Shown one piece after another: positions 34,491 to 46,499 of a stretch of DNA of 64,000 bases. Below the pieces are notes generated by a model. It saw nothing but the letters and a program-made list of their open reading frames with translations. It had not been told where the DNA came from and ran no database searches. A program made the position numbers and the translations under genes. The stretch covers positions 1,403,438 to 1,467,437 of the forward strand of contig JANFOG010000011.1 of assembly GCA_024336345.1 (NCBI GenBank), written 5' to 3'. Source of the DNA: Mariannaea sp. PMI_226 (Eukaryota; Ascomycota; Sordariomycetes; Hypocreales; Nectriaceae). Within the stretch, counting starts at the first letter, position 1; the number at the start of each line of letters is the position of its first letter.

Positions 34491-35567
34491 CTCCAGCTTC
34501 AAATCTCTAAATGAACTTTGCAGCCTACATTATTGAAAGTTTGCACGTCCGTTAGTCGGCCATGTTGTTTGCAGCTGTAGTTAGACAAGGAAGGAATAAG
34601 TAGTTGAGAGTTGAGTTCATAGGTTTTCGCAACAAAACGTCAAAGGGTTAACACTTTGAGCGCACTGAAATATCAGGCATCCATTCATCGCTTCGAATAT
34701 CTTCCGACCAATTACACCGTAAGAAAGTAGCTAAGAGCATGAGCCTGTGAGAAAAAAATATCGTGCGCGCAGAAACTGGCAGGAAATAAAAGGAAGTGTG
34801 TGCCCTACCACAATCATTTTGCCCTCCGCAGCAATGAGCACCTGAGTGAAACCTCCCCAAGAGAACACAGCTGTACCTATTTAGCAAGAACTCGTTGACC
34901 GTAAAATCTACCCCAATGTAAAGTTGCTGATTCTGTTCACCGTAAATTTACCCCAATGTAAAGGTATCAGTTGCTCTAGCTAGCCTAGAATGTTCCAACG
35001 GAAATAGCCCCTATTTCCTCGGGCCGACTGTAGAGCCGGCTTGCTGGTTTACCCTATACCCTCTTGCCATCTTGTCTCTGAACTACTACTGTTTCATCAC
35101 CAAAAAAGGTAGCATGACATGGTCTGCAGCTTCGATCAAAGACACATATGAACTGCGCATCAAATGACGCACGTGATATGGCCGGAAGCAACGAAGTTGA
35201 CGTGCCACTAAGCGGGAGCATCGAGCAGCTCAAATTTGATGAGGAGTTACACAGGGTACGATTCTACTGGATAATAGGATGTAAGAAGACGATGAGGATT
35301 GAAGATAGATAATATAAGCCATGCTTGGCACGTACAGACCTCACCGGCACCCTGGCGTTCGGACTTATGGCACAAACTATCAAGTTTCTACCTTTGCAGT
35401 CTAATCCGGCTCGCTCAAATTCCAAAATATTTAGCATGACTGACAGGCGGAAACGCTTGCCATCCTTTCGGTGTCAAGTTTGAAAGCAACAACAAAGCAA
35501 ACAGCAATGCAATCATTTATATCTAATGTAAGGTTGTCTTTCAATGAAAGAGGCCGGTCATTTATAT
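34491..35567. other. Intergenic with repeat copy B
   Basis: Contains the second arm of the long-distance inverted repeat (34945-35049). Just before it, a ~25-bp sequence containing TACCCCAATGTAAAG occurs twice (34899-34922 and 34939-34963). No gene supported. Confidence 0.55.
34945..35049 (+). repeat. Dispersed inverted repeat, copy B
   Basis: Inverted relative to copy A at 15553-15660, sharing CCCCTATTTCCTCGGGCCGA and GAGCCGGCTTGCTGGT. Confidence 0.75.
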
Positions 35568-37927
35568 CTATATAAGGTATAAGTCAACCGCCTTTGAGTC
35601 TCGACTGTGTTGCCACCCTTTGGAAGGGTAAACATTCAAGTATCCAACTCTTTGGAAGACATATTCAGATCGTTGAACATGGTCAGGCTGCCTAGATAGG
35701 ATGTGCGGATCCGGTTTTCTCAATACTAATGCACAGTCGTCATCATACGCATTCACCGTGTTCGCTTTGGTAGAAAGCCTTAGACAAATAACCTCAGTGA
35801 GTCCCAATCTCTCAAACTGATAGCCATTATCAGGCTGAAAACTGTGGGCTTCAAAATCAGGACCATCTTTTCTCAACCAAGCTTTCTCGCCTGGGCTAGA
35901 AAGAAAACACTTCAGTGTCATGACATGCCCAGACATGAATATGTAGCCATACTTGATCTCACCAAATGGGTTACGCCCGCTGGGGAGACATTCGGTACGA
36001 GTAAGGTCAACTTCCGGGAAGTACCTGTCATTTTCAAAGCTCTCATTACCCCAACTCACGCCACGATGGACACTGACCCAACTCCAGCTCGGTACGGTAT
36101 AATGGTCGATCTGTTCGTCAGATTCCTTCTCCACAGGATACCAGCGAAGACCATTGAGTAGATCTTTCTCCCACAGTCCAGCAAGATACCTCCCGGTCAA
36201 TTCTCCGGATAGCTTGATAGCCAGGCCCGCTAGCGCAGGAAGACCGTCAGTCTTTTGAGTGATTTGCTTTGCCGAATATGACACAACGATATCTCTCCAA
36301 AGTTCGTTGTGTAAGATAGATTGGCTACTGGTTTGTAGTGACCACCTGGAATTGTGTTGTAGAATATTGAATCTGCGGTCGTGTGCCACCGGAATGTGTT
36401 TATGCCCTAGCCTGAGGATCCGACGAGGTGGTAAGAAGGCATCTCCCTGATGATTTGATAAAGCACCACATTCACAGTTTATGCCAGTCAAACAATCAAA
36501 AATAATCTCGTCCTTGGTGAAATGGAGAATGCGGGTAGCCAACGCCCGTTCTTGAAAGCACCATGCGCGGTAGAACAGTGGATAGTTTGAGGGATTGACT
36601 AGTCTGGCAGCAGACGTGGGATTAATGAAGTCTTCAAAATGAGCGGACTTCATTCCCCAACTAAACGCAGCATGGTCCAGAGAATCTCGTCCATATATCT
36701 CGAAAGGTTTTCCATCCGGGAAAAAGCCAGCTTGGGAAATGAATGGTTTTTTCGCGGTGAGGAATCCAGCGTTCCCATCTGGAAATCCAGTAGCAGCAGC
36801 GACCAAGTAGGCTCCTTCGTAAATGGATGCCATCTTTGCTGCCTCGATTTCCCAATCTTCCCGATCATCCTGGACAATACATAAAGAGTCGATCCAGAGG
36901 TATCTAACCCCAAGACCTTGCGCAAGCTTCACCGCATCTTTGAAAGTATTCGAGAGCTGGTCGTAAGGGATCCTCAGCTTGAACTGATTAATTGACTTTT
37001 TGGTCAACAAAATGTTATGCGTTTTACCCCAGCAGTGAGATAATGCAATGTAGGGCTCATCTCTTGATTTCGAATCCACCGCTTCAAGGAGACAAATATT
37101 TCGGACGTCACTAGGGTCAATACTGATGACTCGTTTAGGTAGTCTGCTCTGGACGGATGATTCAGCTTCGAAACAGATTGAATGCGTGTCTCGACACGTT
37201 TCAATCCAGCTTTGAATTGTATCTAAAAGGGTCAGGGAGCTTGGGTCATGGGTGATATGTCCAGCTCGTCCGCCTTTCCAGTGGAGAGCATCCTCACCAG
37301 GCCAGTCTTTGTCTATAAAGCTACCAATAGTAGGCCAGGGGCAATGAGAGCCTGGGCTTTTTCAGCAGGGTTCAGAAAGCAAGTACCTGTTGTCATACCA
37401 GGCATAATATAGAGCTCGTATTCTCCAATCCTATCAAAATCGCCCATAGACGGCGTCCAGAAGTCGGCTATCCATTCAGGCTCATCAACTCGATCTAGTT
37501 CAAGTTTCATCGCGCTCCCTTTGCAGAAAGTGATACCGAGGCGTAATGCAGGGTCGTTGAGGTTCGATTCTGGGGGCATGAGCTTTATTAGTACTTCTTT
37601 GAGAAGGAGGCAGGTCTTGCATCCAGCTGTAGCTGACTCGGAAATATCCGCAAGTTGCGTTTCAATCCTCCATGGAGTGTAGTCCGCTCGAGCAGTCGTC
37701 GCCCAGGTCGGCACATCGCAGGCATGTCCTTCAGACAGCGCAGCAGCTCTCGCTACATTTTCATAACCGCTCGCATCGTGCATCCAGACACGCCCAATGG
37801 GCACGGTGACATTTGCCGAGCCCCCATAAAGGTTGTAGCAAGAGTGGCAGAATCTTGGATCTCTTTTTATATAATCGATTTCCTGCCCATCTGGGATAGG
37901 GGACTCAGTCAAGCGTAATAGAACCAT
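35568..37927 (-). CDS. HET-domain heterokaryon-incompatibility-like protein
   Basis: Two exons on the minus strand, 37927-37399 and 37351-35568, with a 47-bp intron; 770 aa. Removing the intron gives LYIMPGSHCPWPTIGS, matching the usual linker before the HET domain. The HET domain (about 275-430) has its three blocks: PYIALSHCWG, LGVRYLWIDSLCIVQDD with EAAKMASIYEGAYLVAAA, and YPLFYRAWCFQERALATRILHF. The N-terminal ~260 residues contain CHSCYNLYG and CKTCLLL cysteine pairs typical of large HET proteins. The family mediates regulated cell death on fusion of unlike hyphae and perhaps other defence. The partner is not identifiable here. Confidence 0.92.
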
Positions 37928-39283
37928 ACCTCATTTACCGTCATCGTAAAAATCGTGTCGTTTTCAGCTTGGAGCGGGGCTGGCAATAAAATTTGTGAGC
38001 AATAAATTTCATGCAAGAACGCGGGGATTCCCACTTGTTGGTGACCATAATTGGCCCCCAAACGTCCAAGATCCCGGCTTTTTTTTTTTTTTTTCATTTC
38101 TACAGACACTAAATTAAGATTCATATCAGCCTAATATCGACCGACTATCTTGCACTTTCGTGTATTCTATCTCTAAGGAGTGCTTCCGTAAGAACGAAAG
38201 TAGCTAGGGTCGTCAATATCCAAGTAATTACTCTGTTACCAAGTTACAACAGCGGTAAAGGTTCTGGGAGGGGGGACGTGCGGAATCGCGAAGTCCACTC
38301 TTTTTATTTTTATTTTTAATGAAATAATACTCGATATTCAGATCGCAGGGCTTATTTCTCTGTTGCGCTTGACTGCGCCCACCTTTCACGGTCCACCTTT
38401 CACGGTCTTGGTGCCACTGGCACTCACTAAAAAGGTGGATTTGGGTCTGGTGCCTAACCCTAGCGGTCAGGAGAGAGACTACGGATTCAACTGGATACTT
38501 TGCCTTTTAGACCCCTGCTATAACCACGCCCCTCATCTATCGCAGCAGCAGAGAGTTTATGGAGCCAGAGCCCTACACAAACAAGACGAGTGACTGCTTT
38601 CATTGTGACAAAGAATGAATGACAGTCGATATTGCAGAAGGAAAAAAGAGCAGAATACATATTCGTATGGAACACAGGCAGATACGAAAATAGTAATTGT
38701 TCTGGCGCAAGTATCATCAGCTCTCCCTTAAATTATCTCGGGGACTTGCATCTGACATCAGCGGAGATGGGGGTCGTTAGGCGCAGGCAAATGCCTGGGG
38801 GTAGCCACCCTGGACAGCTAGGCTAGCTCAAGCGACGTAATGGCCATCGGCGTTTTGAGGTATAAAACACTTTGCCTGTGGGTCTGGATATACGTATAGC
38901 TGATTTGATACGGAGTCTAATGCGATATTATGCCCGCTTATTACGTTCACTGCACGATTGTATCGTATTTCCGGGGCTTCACTACATAGTAATACCCCAT
39001 GAAAAAGCTCCCTTGTTCATCAAGCCCATTGGTACTAGAGATAAGCAAGCAGCCAGAGCCCCATGATTCCGGCGTCAATAACAAGATGTGGTCGAGGTGG
39101 GGCGGAAGCTGGCCTTTTGATAATCTGGTCAAGCTCTCTCGAAATGGGTGCAATATAATCCGAACGTTCGCTCTTGTCACTGTCGATTGCCCATTTCCCA
39201 TTATCTTTGATAACTTGCTACCGACAAGTTTGGTCCACTGCCTCCAAAGTTAGGCTGCCGTATACCAAATTTTTCTGGCCAAG
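37928..39283. other. Intergenic between HET gene and metallopeptidase
   Basis: 1.36 kb with poly-T tracts (38077-38094, 38300-38320) and a near-direct repeat TTTCACGGTCCACC/TTTCACGGTC at 38385-38407. No gene supported. Confidence 0.5.
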
Positions 39284-40831
39284 ATGTCTGCATTATGTCG
39301 TCTTCCGCTTCTGGAAATTGCCATTATCCTTTTGCTCTCAATAAGCCAGGCACACTGTTGGATGCTTCATCCATCTTGCACAGATGATCGTTAGTGGCTG
39401 CCCGATAACACCCTTCCCACTTGAAGAACTGTTGACTGACTAATTAATGATGTTTAACTTAGCGTTAATGAGAGACGTCATAACAAAAGGTATCAACAGT
39501 GCGATGACAATGGCCGGCAATGCCGCCACAGAACTCAACAAACCCGATGGATCTTTGGATCCCAATGTCAAGGACCTAGGCACATATCTCTTCGGCAATA
39601 CTGATAACACCCGGCTAGCTGGGGTATTTCTGGGAAGAGTTGCCAATGGTTTTGGGCAACAAGACGAATATGTGAATGACCATTCGTGGGCAAATATGGT
39701 GCGTATACAACAATAGCCGTAAACAGAAGATTTAATAAGCTAAACTATAAATAATCTAGTTAATTTTCTGCAATACGGACCATTGGGAGCCTGCATACAG
39801 AACGATAAACATGGTTGGAGCGCCCCCGGTACAGGAACGAAAACCTGGTATGCTGAGCAGTGGAAGTAAGACATAAGTTATTGCAAAACCATAGATCATT
39901 ACTAACAAATAGCAAATAGAGCACGTTATCGAAATAGAGGAATCTGAGTTAAAACAATGCAGCGGCACTCTTGCGTCTGCCGCTGCATTTGTAGTCAACA
40001 CAGGGGTACGCTACAGTGGATTTGATCTTCAAGCTGAATCCCTAGTTGTCGACGCGCGCTAACTCCGTTCAGAGGTTGCTTGGTAGCACACAATCTTACA
40101 TGCAAATATGCCCTTGGTACCTGCGGAAGATAAACGCCTCACCGTATCAAGGTACATGGGCAGTCAAGCGTTGGAATATCTTTGTGACCGCATCGAGAGG
40201 CGTTGTGCAAACACTACTTGGGTCGAGGACAGCGATGGACGCTGCCGCAAGGCTTGACCACACGCTGGTTCATGAAGTGGGTATCAGAGTGCAGAATTCC
40301 GACTTAGGTTGATTGTAGCTAATATTCAGGACCTAGTTCACACACGCTAACCTTGTAGTACCCAAATGCATAAAGCAAAATTGTGATAGGGACACAATGC
40401 CAATTACAGTTTCAGTAACTGGAGGCTCGCTAGACATAGCCAGTGGTTGGATCCCTAAGTTGTCAGACTTTAAGGCTTATTTCTGGCCCAATTGCGTAGC
40501 AAAAGCTAATAACCAGGGTTGGGATAATGGTGTTTATAACGCAGGTATGCAAAGTATTGTTTCTTGGACCCTAGTGGCTTTGATGGCTTTTCACTAATAA
40601 TAATTCTTCCAATAGATAATTTGGCTTATGCAGCACTTGGTAAGTAATCTAAAGGCCAGGGCTGGGCCAATTCGCACTGCCCCAGCGGCGTAGACTCTGT
40701 ATTGCTGACACAATGTTCTAGGCGTGCAGCAGATTAAGAATGGTAACCGCGTTGAGAAGTCAGGCGCGTTAACGGCAATTGCATCTGCTAAGGCACGCGC
40801 CCTACAGTTTTTGGGGCTTGGCGCGAATTGA
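39284..40831 (+). CDS. Secreted zinc metallopeptidase, M35-like HExxH family
   Basis: Eight exons: 39284-39389, 39463-39698, 39760-39865, 39920-40005, 40073-40276, 40337-40544, 40616-40639, 40722-40831; 359 aa with all phases matching. A signal peptide (LLEIAIILLLSISQAHC) opens the protein. Family landmarks are DPNVKDLGTYLFG, IFCNTDHW, MQICPWYLRKI, the zinc motif HEFTH at 245-249, and NADNLAYAALG near the end. Introns split HE from FTH and interrupt most blocks, so no single ORF reveals the gene. The C-terminal half is rich in K/N and lacks an anchor. Expected to be exported as a protease; relatives are deuterolysin-like or lysine-specific endopeptidases. The third zinc ligand cannot be assigned by eye. 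Confidence 0.85.
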
Positions 40832-41283
40832 TTGTCTGCGCGATCATATTTGATTGCAGAGACGGTGCAAAAGTAGCCTTGCTATTACCACAGGCTTGTC
40901 ACTTGACTTTTCTATTTGCGCCGCTCCACTTCCTGAGCCTGACCTTTTCGCTAGCCGTAGGATTGGGGTGGAGTTTCTTGATAGGTACTGTGAAACAACA
41001 GGCTACTGCAATCGAGTTATCTATAGGTGCTGCGCTCTCAGTTTTCAATTACTACAATCCTGAGAGATCCTGCCAGTTTAGATCGAGTAATACGTGCAAA
41101 GATTCCGGAAATTAATCAAATTCACTTGATAAATTATTGTCAAGGTAGGGTAACTAATAGAGATCGTGACTCTTCTAGCATCGTAAGTTGGAACTTGAGG
41201 TCTTGGGATTGGGATCTTTAAACCGGAGCTACTCAAATATCCATTTAATTACGCCTTGGCTGAGTCAATTTAATTGGTTGACA
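40832..41283. other. Intergenic downstream of metallopeptidase
   Basis: Two overlapping 69- and 95-codon ORFs in different frames (40828-41115). They may be a coding relic, but nothing is recognisable. Confidence 0.4.
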
Positions 41284-42600
41284 TCACCATTCTTCGTCCC
41301 AAGAAGGAATAGACAGGTTCAAACCGAGAAGTGTTTGATTCGTTAACCAGAAGATTTCGAGCCGCGCTGAAGTGGGTGTAGATGTCCTGTTAAAGCATTT
41401 TTGCTCTAACACTCTCAGCAGGGTCTTATTACCTTCAGATTTTAGACTATATTCGTTGCCCCTTCCGTATGAAATAGGTTGCACGTTCTTAGGACCTCCT
41501 CCACCAGGGAGAGTGCAATCCCTTGTTGCAATCCGTGTAGTTAGAGGTAGAGTGGGGTGAAGTCGTAATGTTTCGTTAATAACCCACTGCAAATATTGAC
41601 ATTGAAGAAGTGTTTGTTCTGTGAGGCCCTCATCGGGACTGAATGTGTGACACACAGTTCTCCGAAGCTCATCTTGATCTTCTTGGTTTTGGGCAAGCAA
41701 AGCTAGACCGATTTGCATACATCCAAATGTTCCCTGAGTGGCTGCTGCAAATAAATTGAATATCTGATCCGAAGTAACTGCTTCGTCTTGAAAGTGATTT
41801 GCAAGGCTAGAACCTCGGGTCGGGAGGCTGTCCCGACGATCTTCTGAACCAGCCATGTTAGCCATAGAACGAAATAGCTTGCGCGCAATCTGCTTCTTTT
41901 TGCTCAAGGGAGAAACAACAAAATGAGGGAGGAACACAGTCATACTGAGACCAGCTAACAATGGCCTAAATGTAGCTAAGAAGTGGCTGATGAATGTTGA
42001 TTGCACATCGGGACTGCCGACCAACTCGAGCTCCTTTTCTTGCCCCAAGGTCATGTGGTTGCTCAGGTGAATAAATATCTGATTGCTTAGTCCAGTTATC
42101 TCGATCTCCTTTTTTTTTAAGTCGCAAATTCTTTTTCACAGATATTATGAAGAAATTGTACGACAAGATTGTCTGTAATTGTTGAGAGGTCTTTCGCGTG
42201 CTTCGCAATGTAGTTTGCTACTATTTTGTGCATTTCGGCATGCCAATTATGTTTGAAAGGGTGCCAGTTGATACCGGCAGGCCCAGCTCGGCGCATTTCG
42301 GTTGTATCAAACCAGCCATGGCGATTTGCCAACAGTTCCTTTACATTGAAAGGATTTGACGTGAAGAGTATTTCTCTGTTCAGGTATCCGGCTGAGAACG
42401 CGTCTCCGTACAGATCGAGGCGAGAAGGTAGTGTTGTCACTGGAAGCAGTCAAACGAGATCCAGGTAGTTTTTCGAGAAGAGGAACGTTGTAGACTGAAC
42501 CCAAATATGACATACGAATGATGTTATAAGGCGGGCGAGAAGAAAATTTACTGCAGGGTAGGTGAAGGTTCGTACAATGCGTTCCGTTCTCAGTCATAAT
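41284..42600 (-). pseudogene. Truncated CYP52-like cytochrome P450
   Basis: Pieces on the minus strand follow P450 order. An N-terminal part (42440-42117) has REILFTSNPFNVKELLANR and FDTTEMRRAG, as in CYP52/CYP63 alkane hydroxylases. A 256-codon part (42054-41284) follows with the K-helix NETLRLHPTLPL and ATRDCTLPGGGGP. The I-helix region (FAAATQGTFG) lacks the AGxDTT motif. After GGGGP the sequence loses the family, and no heme-binding FxxGxRxCxG loop occurs before the stop. Without the thiolate Cys it cannot be a working P450. Decay by frameshift and 3' replacement is likely. Confidence 0.75.
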
Positions 42601-43543
42601 ATGCCATACAGCCCGAGAGAAGATGCCGAACTTTTGAATATCATAGGGAATGTAGCGAGATTGGTATTTGCGCTACAATTGACATTCGAAATGTGTTGCT
42701 GAGTCACTTGGCATGGGCAAAGGTGAGAAACAAGTAGGCAACTCGGGCAATTATGTCTAAAACGTCGCGTCCCCTTTACCCTTAACCCCTAGTAGGGTTA
42801 AGGTTGTAAGGGCCTTTGGTTCCGAAAGGCTTTACCCAAAATTGCAAAAGTGGACTGTTGGGAGATGTGTTGTGGTGGGATGTGGTTTGTGGTTGCGCGG
42901 TACTAGGACATTTCGTTCCGAAAGACACTAGTACTGTCATTGCTAGCTATTGCAATTAGAGAGTATATTCCCACGTAGGGAAAGTTTCTTTTATTACTTG
43001 TAGAGCAATTTGATTCATTCCCAATGGATAAACCGGTCGCCTTAGGTTTATTTATGGGAGATTATTGAAGACAATATGTTCAAACAAGGTAGAGTGTGAA
43101 TCTTACATCAGGTGTTTTGTGTGATCGCTCTTGGGTGAGGCTGTATTTTTGGTACGTGAGAGGAGGAGGAGGAATTATATGCTTACGCACAATAATGGTC
43201 TGTCGCTAAAAATACCTTGCCAAATGGGTAAATATAAATCCTGTTATGCTCAGACCTTCTCGTCGGCAAGAGGAAGTATACTTATTTTGAGATAGACTTT
43301 AAGCGGAAAAGAATTTGGATTAGTACCACAGAAAGCTTAGCCGAGCTTAAGCAATATTTGAGGTTGGATATTAAAATTTTCTGTACCTTGAACCGAACGG
43401 TCATCGAGCCGAATGCAGTCTCTCCTGTCGTATGGAAGCCAAGCCATTTGAGCATGCTGCTACTTCAACCCCCCCCCCCCCCCCCCCCTCTCTTCCCCCC
43501 CCTTTCCAATCCTTCCTTCTTGTCATTTCACCCGTCATGAGAT
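42601..43543. other. Intergenic with poly-C tract
   Basis: No gene seen. A CCCTTTACCCTTAACCCCTAGTAGGG stretch lies near 42770-42796 and a 20-base C run at 43469-43488. Confidence 0.5.
43469..43488. repeat. Homopolymer C20
   Basis: Twenty consecutive C, followed after CTCTCTTCT-like bases by a second C-rich run. Length may be a sequencing estimate. Confidence 0.9.
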
Positions 43544-44190
43544 GAAATGACACAGTCAATGGATTCCAATCTGTCATTAATGAACACCAAGCGGCTGATC
43601 GTAGAACATGAAGCTGAGTACTTCGATTTTGAAGTTACAACTTCTATGCTGGAGATGGCAGAGGTCTTCAGTATACCGTAAGTCAATGAAGCAATACCAA
43701 GTGCGAAGGAAGATGCCACAGATGGTTCAACGTGAAATGGTTCGAAGTTTGCGGGCTGTCTTTGAAAACGACGGGAGCCCCGAGATCAAAGCATTGGCTA
43801 CCCTTAACCTTTCTGTCGCTTACATGGAGGGCCAAAGGATCGAGTACGACAGGCGAAGCGCCAGAACTTAGTTACAAATTGCCGCAACTATAGGCTTTGA
43901 AAAGGCTCAAACAATTACGAACTTCGGCTCTTCTCGTAGTAGAGGATGGCTCTACAACAGCAACAATGTGGCTTTATTGGCTAATGACTTCTGCCGAAGC
44001 CGGAAACCCAACAGCCTCGCATATGCTCAACCGTATGGAAGTAAAAGCTACAAAGAATATAAGACTGTCTACCGAAAATAAACAGCTCGAAGCTATCGAT
44101 ATTGACTTGGAAAGTGGGAACAAACCTCTGGAAACGCCCGACAACAGTACCCAAACTGATCGAAGTTTTCCACGCTCATCGCGGCCATAG
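43544..44190 (+). pseudogene. Possible coding relic
   Basis: Two adjacent ORFs (43608-43871 and 43897-44190) separated by a stop. The join reads as a helical-repeat-like segment (ALATLNLSVAYMEG ... LQIAATIGFEKAQ) reminiscent of Sel1/TPR repeats. No complete domain, start or splice pattern is convincing. Low confidence. Confidence 0.28.
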
Positions 44191-44326
44191 TACGGGATCA
44201 AGGGACTGCGGAAGGTCCGGAGCCCACTTTTGGAATCATAGGTCATGACGGTGCCAATTCTAGGACAAGTTCTGGTTAAGTCAAGGTACGAATACGAGCC
44301 TATCAACTGGTGAGACTCCAGTATTT

Positions 44327-44821
44327 CTATTCAAGCTTATTATCTGACTCTATATAGACAAGACGTTCCTTGTAATTCTTCGAATCCTCACGAATCTTGT
44401 CAAACTTCTCTTTGTTCTTCTCATTAATCTCTCGGCCCTCTTTCCGATGCTCCTCAGATAGTGGTGGGGGAAGGACACCCGAGGATGGATTATACCACTG
44501 TTCATCAGGAACTTTTGTTCCATCAACTCCACGCCAGAACTTCTCTTCCTCCTTATCATAAGGCGAGCGGTCCAATAAAGCTTTTATTAATGCAGGTCGT
44601 AAAGCAACTGCATAGTGAATGTTGCGATCAGCATCGAGAAAGCGGAAAATCCCGTCACGGCCAAGGTCTGCAATGCCTAACAGGTCTAGGTCGTGGCGCT
44701 CCATGTTATATAAAATGTCGCTCATTTCTTGTTGTTCTGGCGAAAGGTCTTTGTATGCAATGCCGCGGCAAGTTGCTTCAGGATCAGCAGGCTCTAGGTG
44801 CTTAGAACCAAAATGAGACAT
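44327..44821 (-). CDS. Hypothetical charged protein
   Basis: Intronless, 164 aa. Not recognised. The N-terminal half alternates short hydrophobic and acidic segments (DLSPEQQEMSDILYNMERHDLDLLG). The C-terminal third is highly charged (EEHRKEGREINEKNKEKFDKIRE) and probably helical. No signal peptide or membrane segment, so probably intracellular. The ORF is intact with a normal start and no AT bias, although the flanks are AT-rich, which argues that it is a real gene. Confidence 0.55.
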   Translation of the reverse strand: MSHFGSKHLEPADPEATCRGIAYKDLSPEQQEMSDILYNMERHDLDLLGIADLGRDGIFRFLDADRNIHYAVALRPALIKALLDRSPYDKEEEKFWRGVDGTKVPDEQWYNPSSGVLPPPLSEEHRKEGREINEKNKEKFDKIREDSKNYKERLVYIESDNKLE

Positions 44822-46024
44822 GATTATGGAAAAATTTATCGTAAACGTCGACTGGCGGTGAAGTGTGAGAGATCAAATCCGACAGTGAGGCCCAACATGG
44901 GAGTGGGCTTATCTTTAAACAAGCCGGGTTTCAGTTATGATGACATGTGATAGCTACCGGAACCACGACGTTTCTAATTGGCTGAACCAGCAAGTTCTAG
45001 AACTGCTGCGCCTCTTCATTAGCACCTTCGGTCTATAGCAAAAGCAAATACCATATTAATTTGAGAAATTCGCTATGATTTAAAGGTTGAAGGCTTGTGA
45101 TTTAAATTATCTAATTTAAGAGAAATGAATATAACCTGGCTTTAAAGACTATAAAGCAGCCTAAAGTAGTCCAAACTTATTATATATTTAGGATCTATTT
45201 TTCTTAGCTAATTGGCAAGCTTGAACCTAATTTTAGAGGACCTTTAGGTTGTAGTGAATCTTTTGAGTTAGTATCGTAGCGCTAGTATTACTATAACAAG
45301 CCGGGACAACAATCGATTCGTACAAAGATGCAAGTGAAGCCTTTAGCAAGATATATAAGGGACCTTTATGTGGTTGTAAAATGCGGATTGAGCGGATCAG
45401 GTTCGGAACTCAGCACGCCAAGTTGGTCAATGCGTTCGATTTTGTAGGTAAATTGTATATGCATGTTGGTTAATGTCTTCTCATTTGGGATCTGATTTGA
45501 TTCAAACTTGCCGAGAGCCGAGCGGAATGGGACTTTTAGAGAGTTGCATCATATCTAGCTAATAGCTATATGCAAGCTCACGAATCTTTTAATTTTTCAA
45601 GCCAACTCTTGATTACTGGTCAGCGAGGTATTTGCTGTCGCGGGGTAGTATAGAATAAGATTAAAGTAAAAGTTAGACTAAGAGACAGGCCTTTGTCCGG
45701 AAAAACGGTCTGTTTGATTGTTATAGAGTCTTCTTCGCAAGAAGATAACCGATTAAAAGAGCGGTAATCTTTGTTCCAACGGAGCCTTTCTATTAGGAAG
45801 GATTTATGTATGTTGGTTCTCGATTCTAGTAAACCCTGATTATTCTCGACCAACAGCCATGATATTCACTCAGTTGCTAGCATGTGACTCGTTCGGAATT
45901 TCATGTATAAAAGCCGCAAGAGGTGAAGGGTATCCTACTTGATGCCAGACACAACTACACAACCGATCTACTCAAAGTTATTGTGTTAAACAACCACCGA
46001 AAAGTCTCTTTACCTTCTATCAAT
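44822..46024. other. AT-rich spacer and promoter of small secreted gene
   Basis: AT-rich, TpA-rich stretch at about 45040-45300 that looks RIP-affected. A TATA box at 45905-45911 belongs to the next gene. No other gene supported. Confidence 0.5.
45905..45911 (+). promoter_or_regulatory. TATA box of small secreted protein gene
   Basis: TATAAAA about 120 bp before the ATG at 46025, followed by a CA-rich leader ending AACAACCACCGAAAAG. Confidence 0.6.
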
Positions 46025-46460
46025 ATGAGGACTGGTACAGTCATGCCTCTTCACCGTGATTAAGCTAGAGTCAAGATCTCATAAGTAGATAGGATCTTCC
46101 TTCCTCACAGTTCTACTTACTGGTAGCTTTGTGAGCGCCAAGTACACGGTTGAGATTCCCAAAGATGCTATATGGGTCACAAACTGGGATCAACTTTATG
46201 AAATGGCTGCCAAATACCCGGACACAGGAGTGGTACTAAAGTATGGAGGCAATGTTATTGAAGTCGATGGAAAGATCATCCTTGCGACAGATGAGGAAAT
46301 GACCAAACGAATTGACGACTTAATTGAGGAGTTGGAAAAGAATAATCCAGAGGTCGAAGCAGAGCCAAAGACTTCAAAGAGGCGAGAACCGGACATTCCT
46401 GGACCATGGCGCCAATGCAGTCACCCTGGCTTCTTTTTCCATGCTACTTGTCTTACTTAG
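46025..46460 (+). CDS. Small protein with N-terminal signal-like segment and partial Cys-rich tail
   Basis: Exons 46025-46034 and 46111-46460 (76-bp intron in codon 4); 119 aa. The spliced N-terminus MRTVLLTGSFVSA is a short signal-like sequence. An acidic helical region (about 40-95, rich in E/D/K) looks like a propeptide. The end carries WRQCSHPGFFFHATC. The reading frame is closed by TAG at 46458-46460, but stays open for 12 more codons with two further Cys before TGA at 46499. The stop may therefore truncate a four-cysteine domain. No family recognised; secreted by inference. Confidence 0.6.
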
Positions 46461-46499
46461 AGTGATTGTCACGCCTGTAGGCATTCAACCAATAAATGA

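Noticed and set aside
39760..39865. Alternative frame of metallopeptidase exon 3
   Set aside because: It also reads open but breaks the phase to the following exon and loses the IFCNTD family block.
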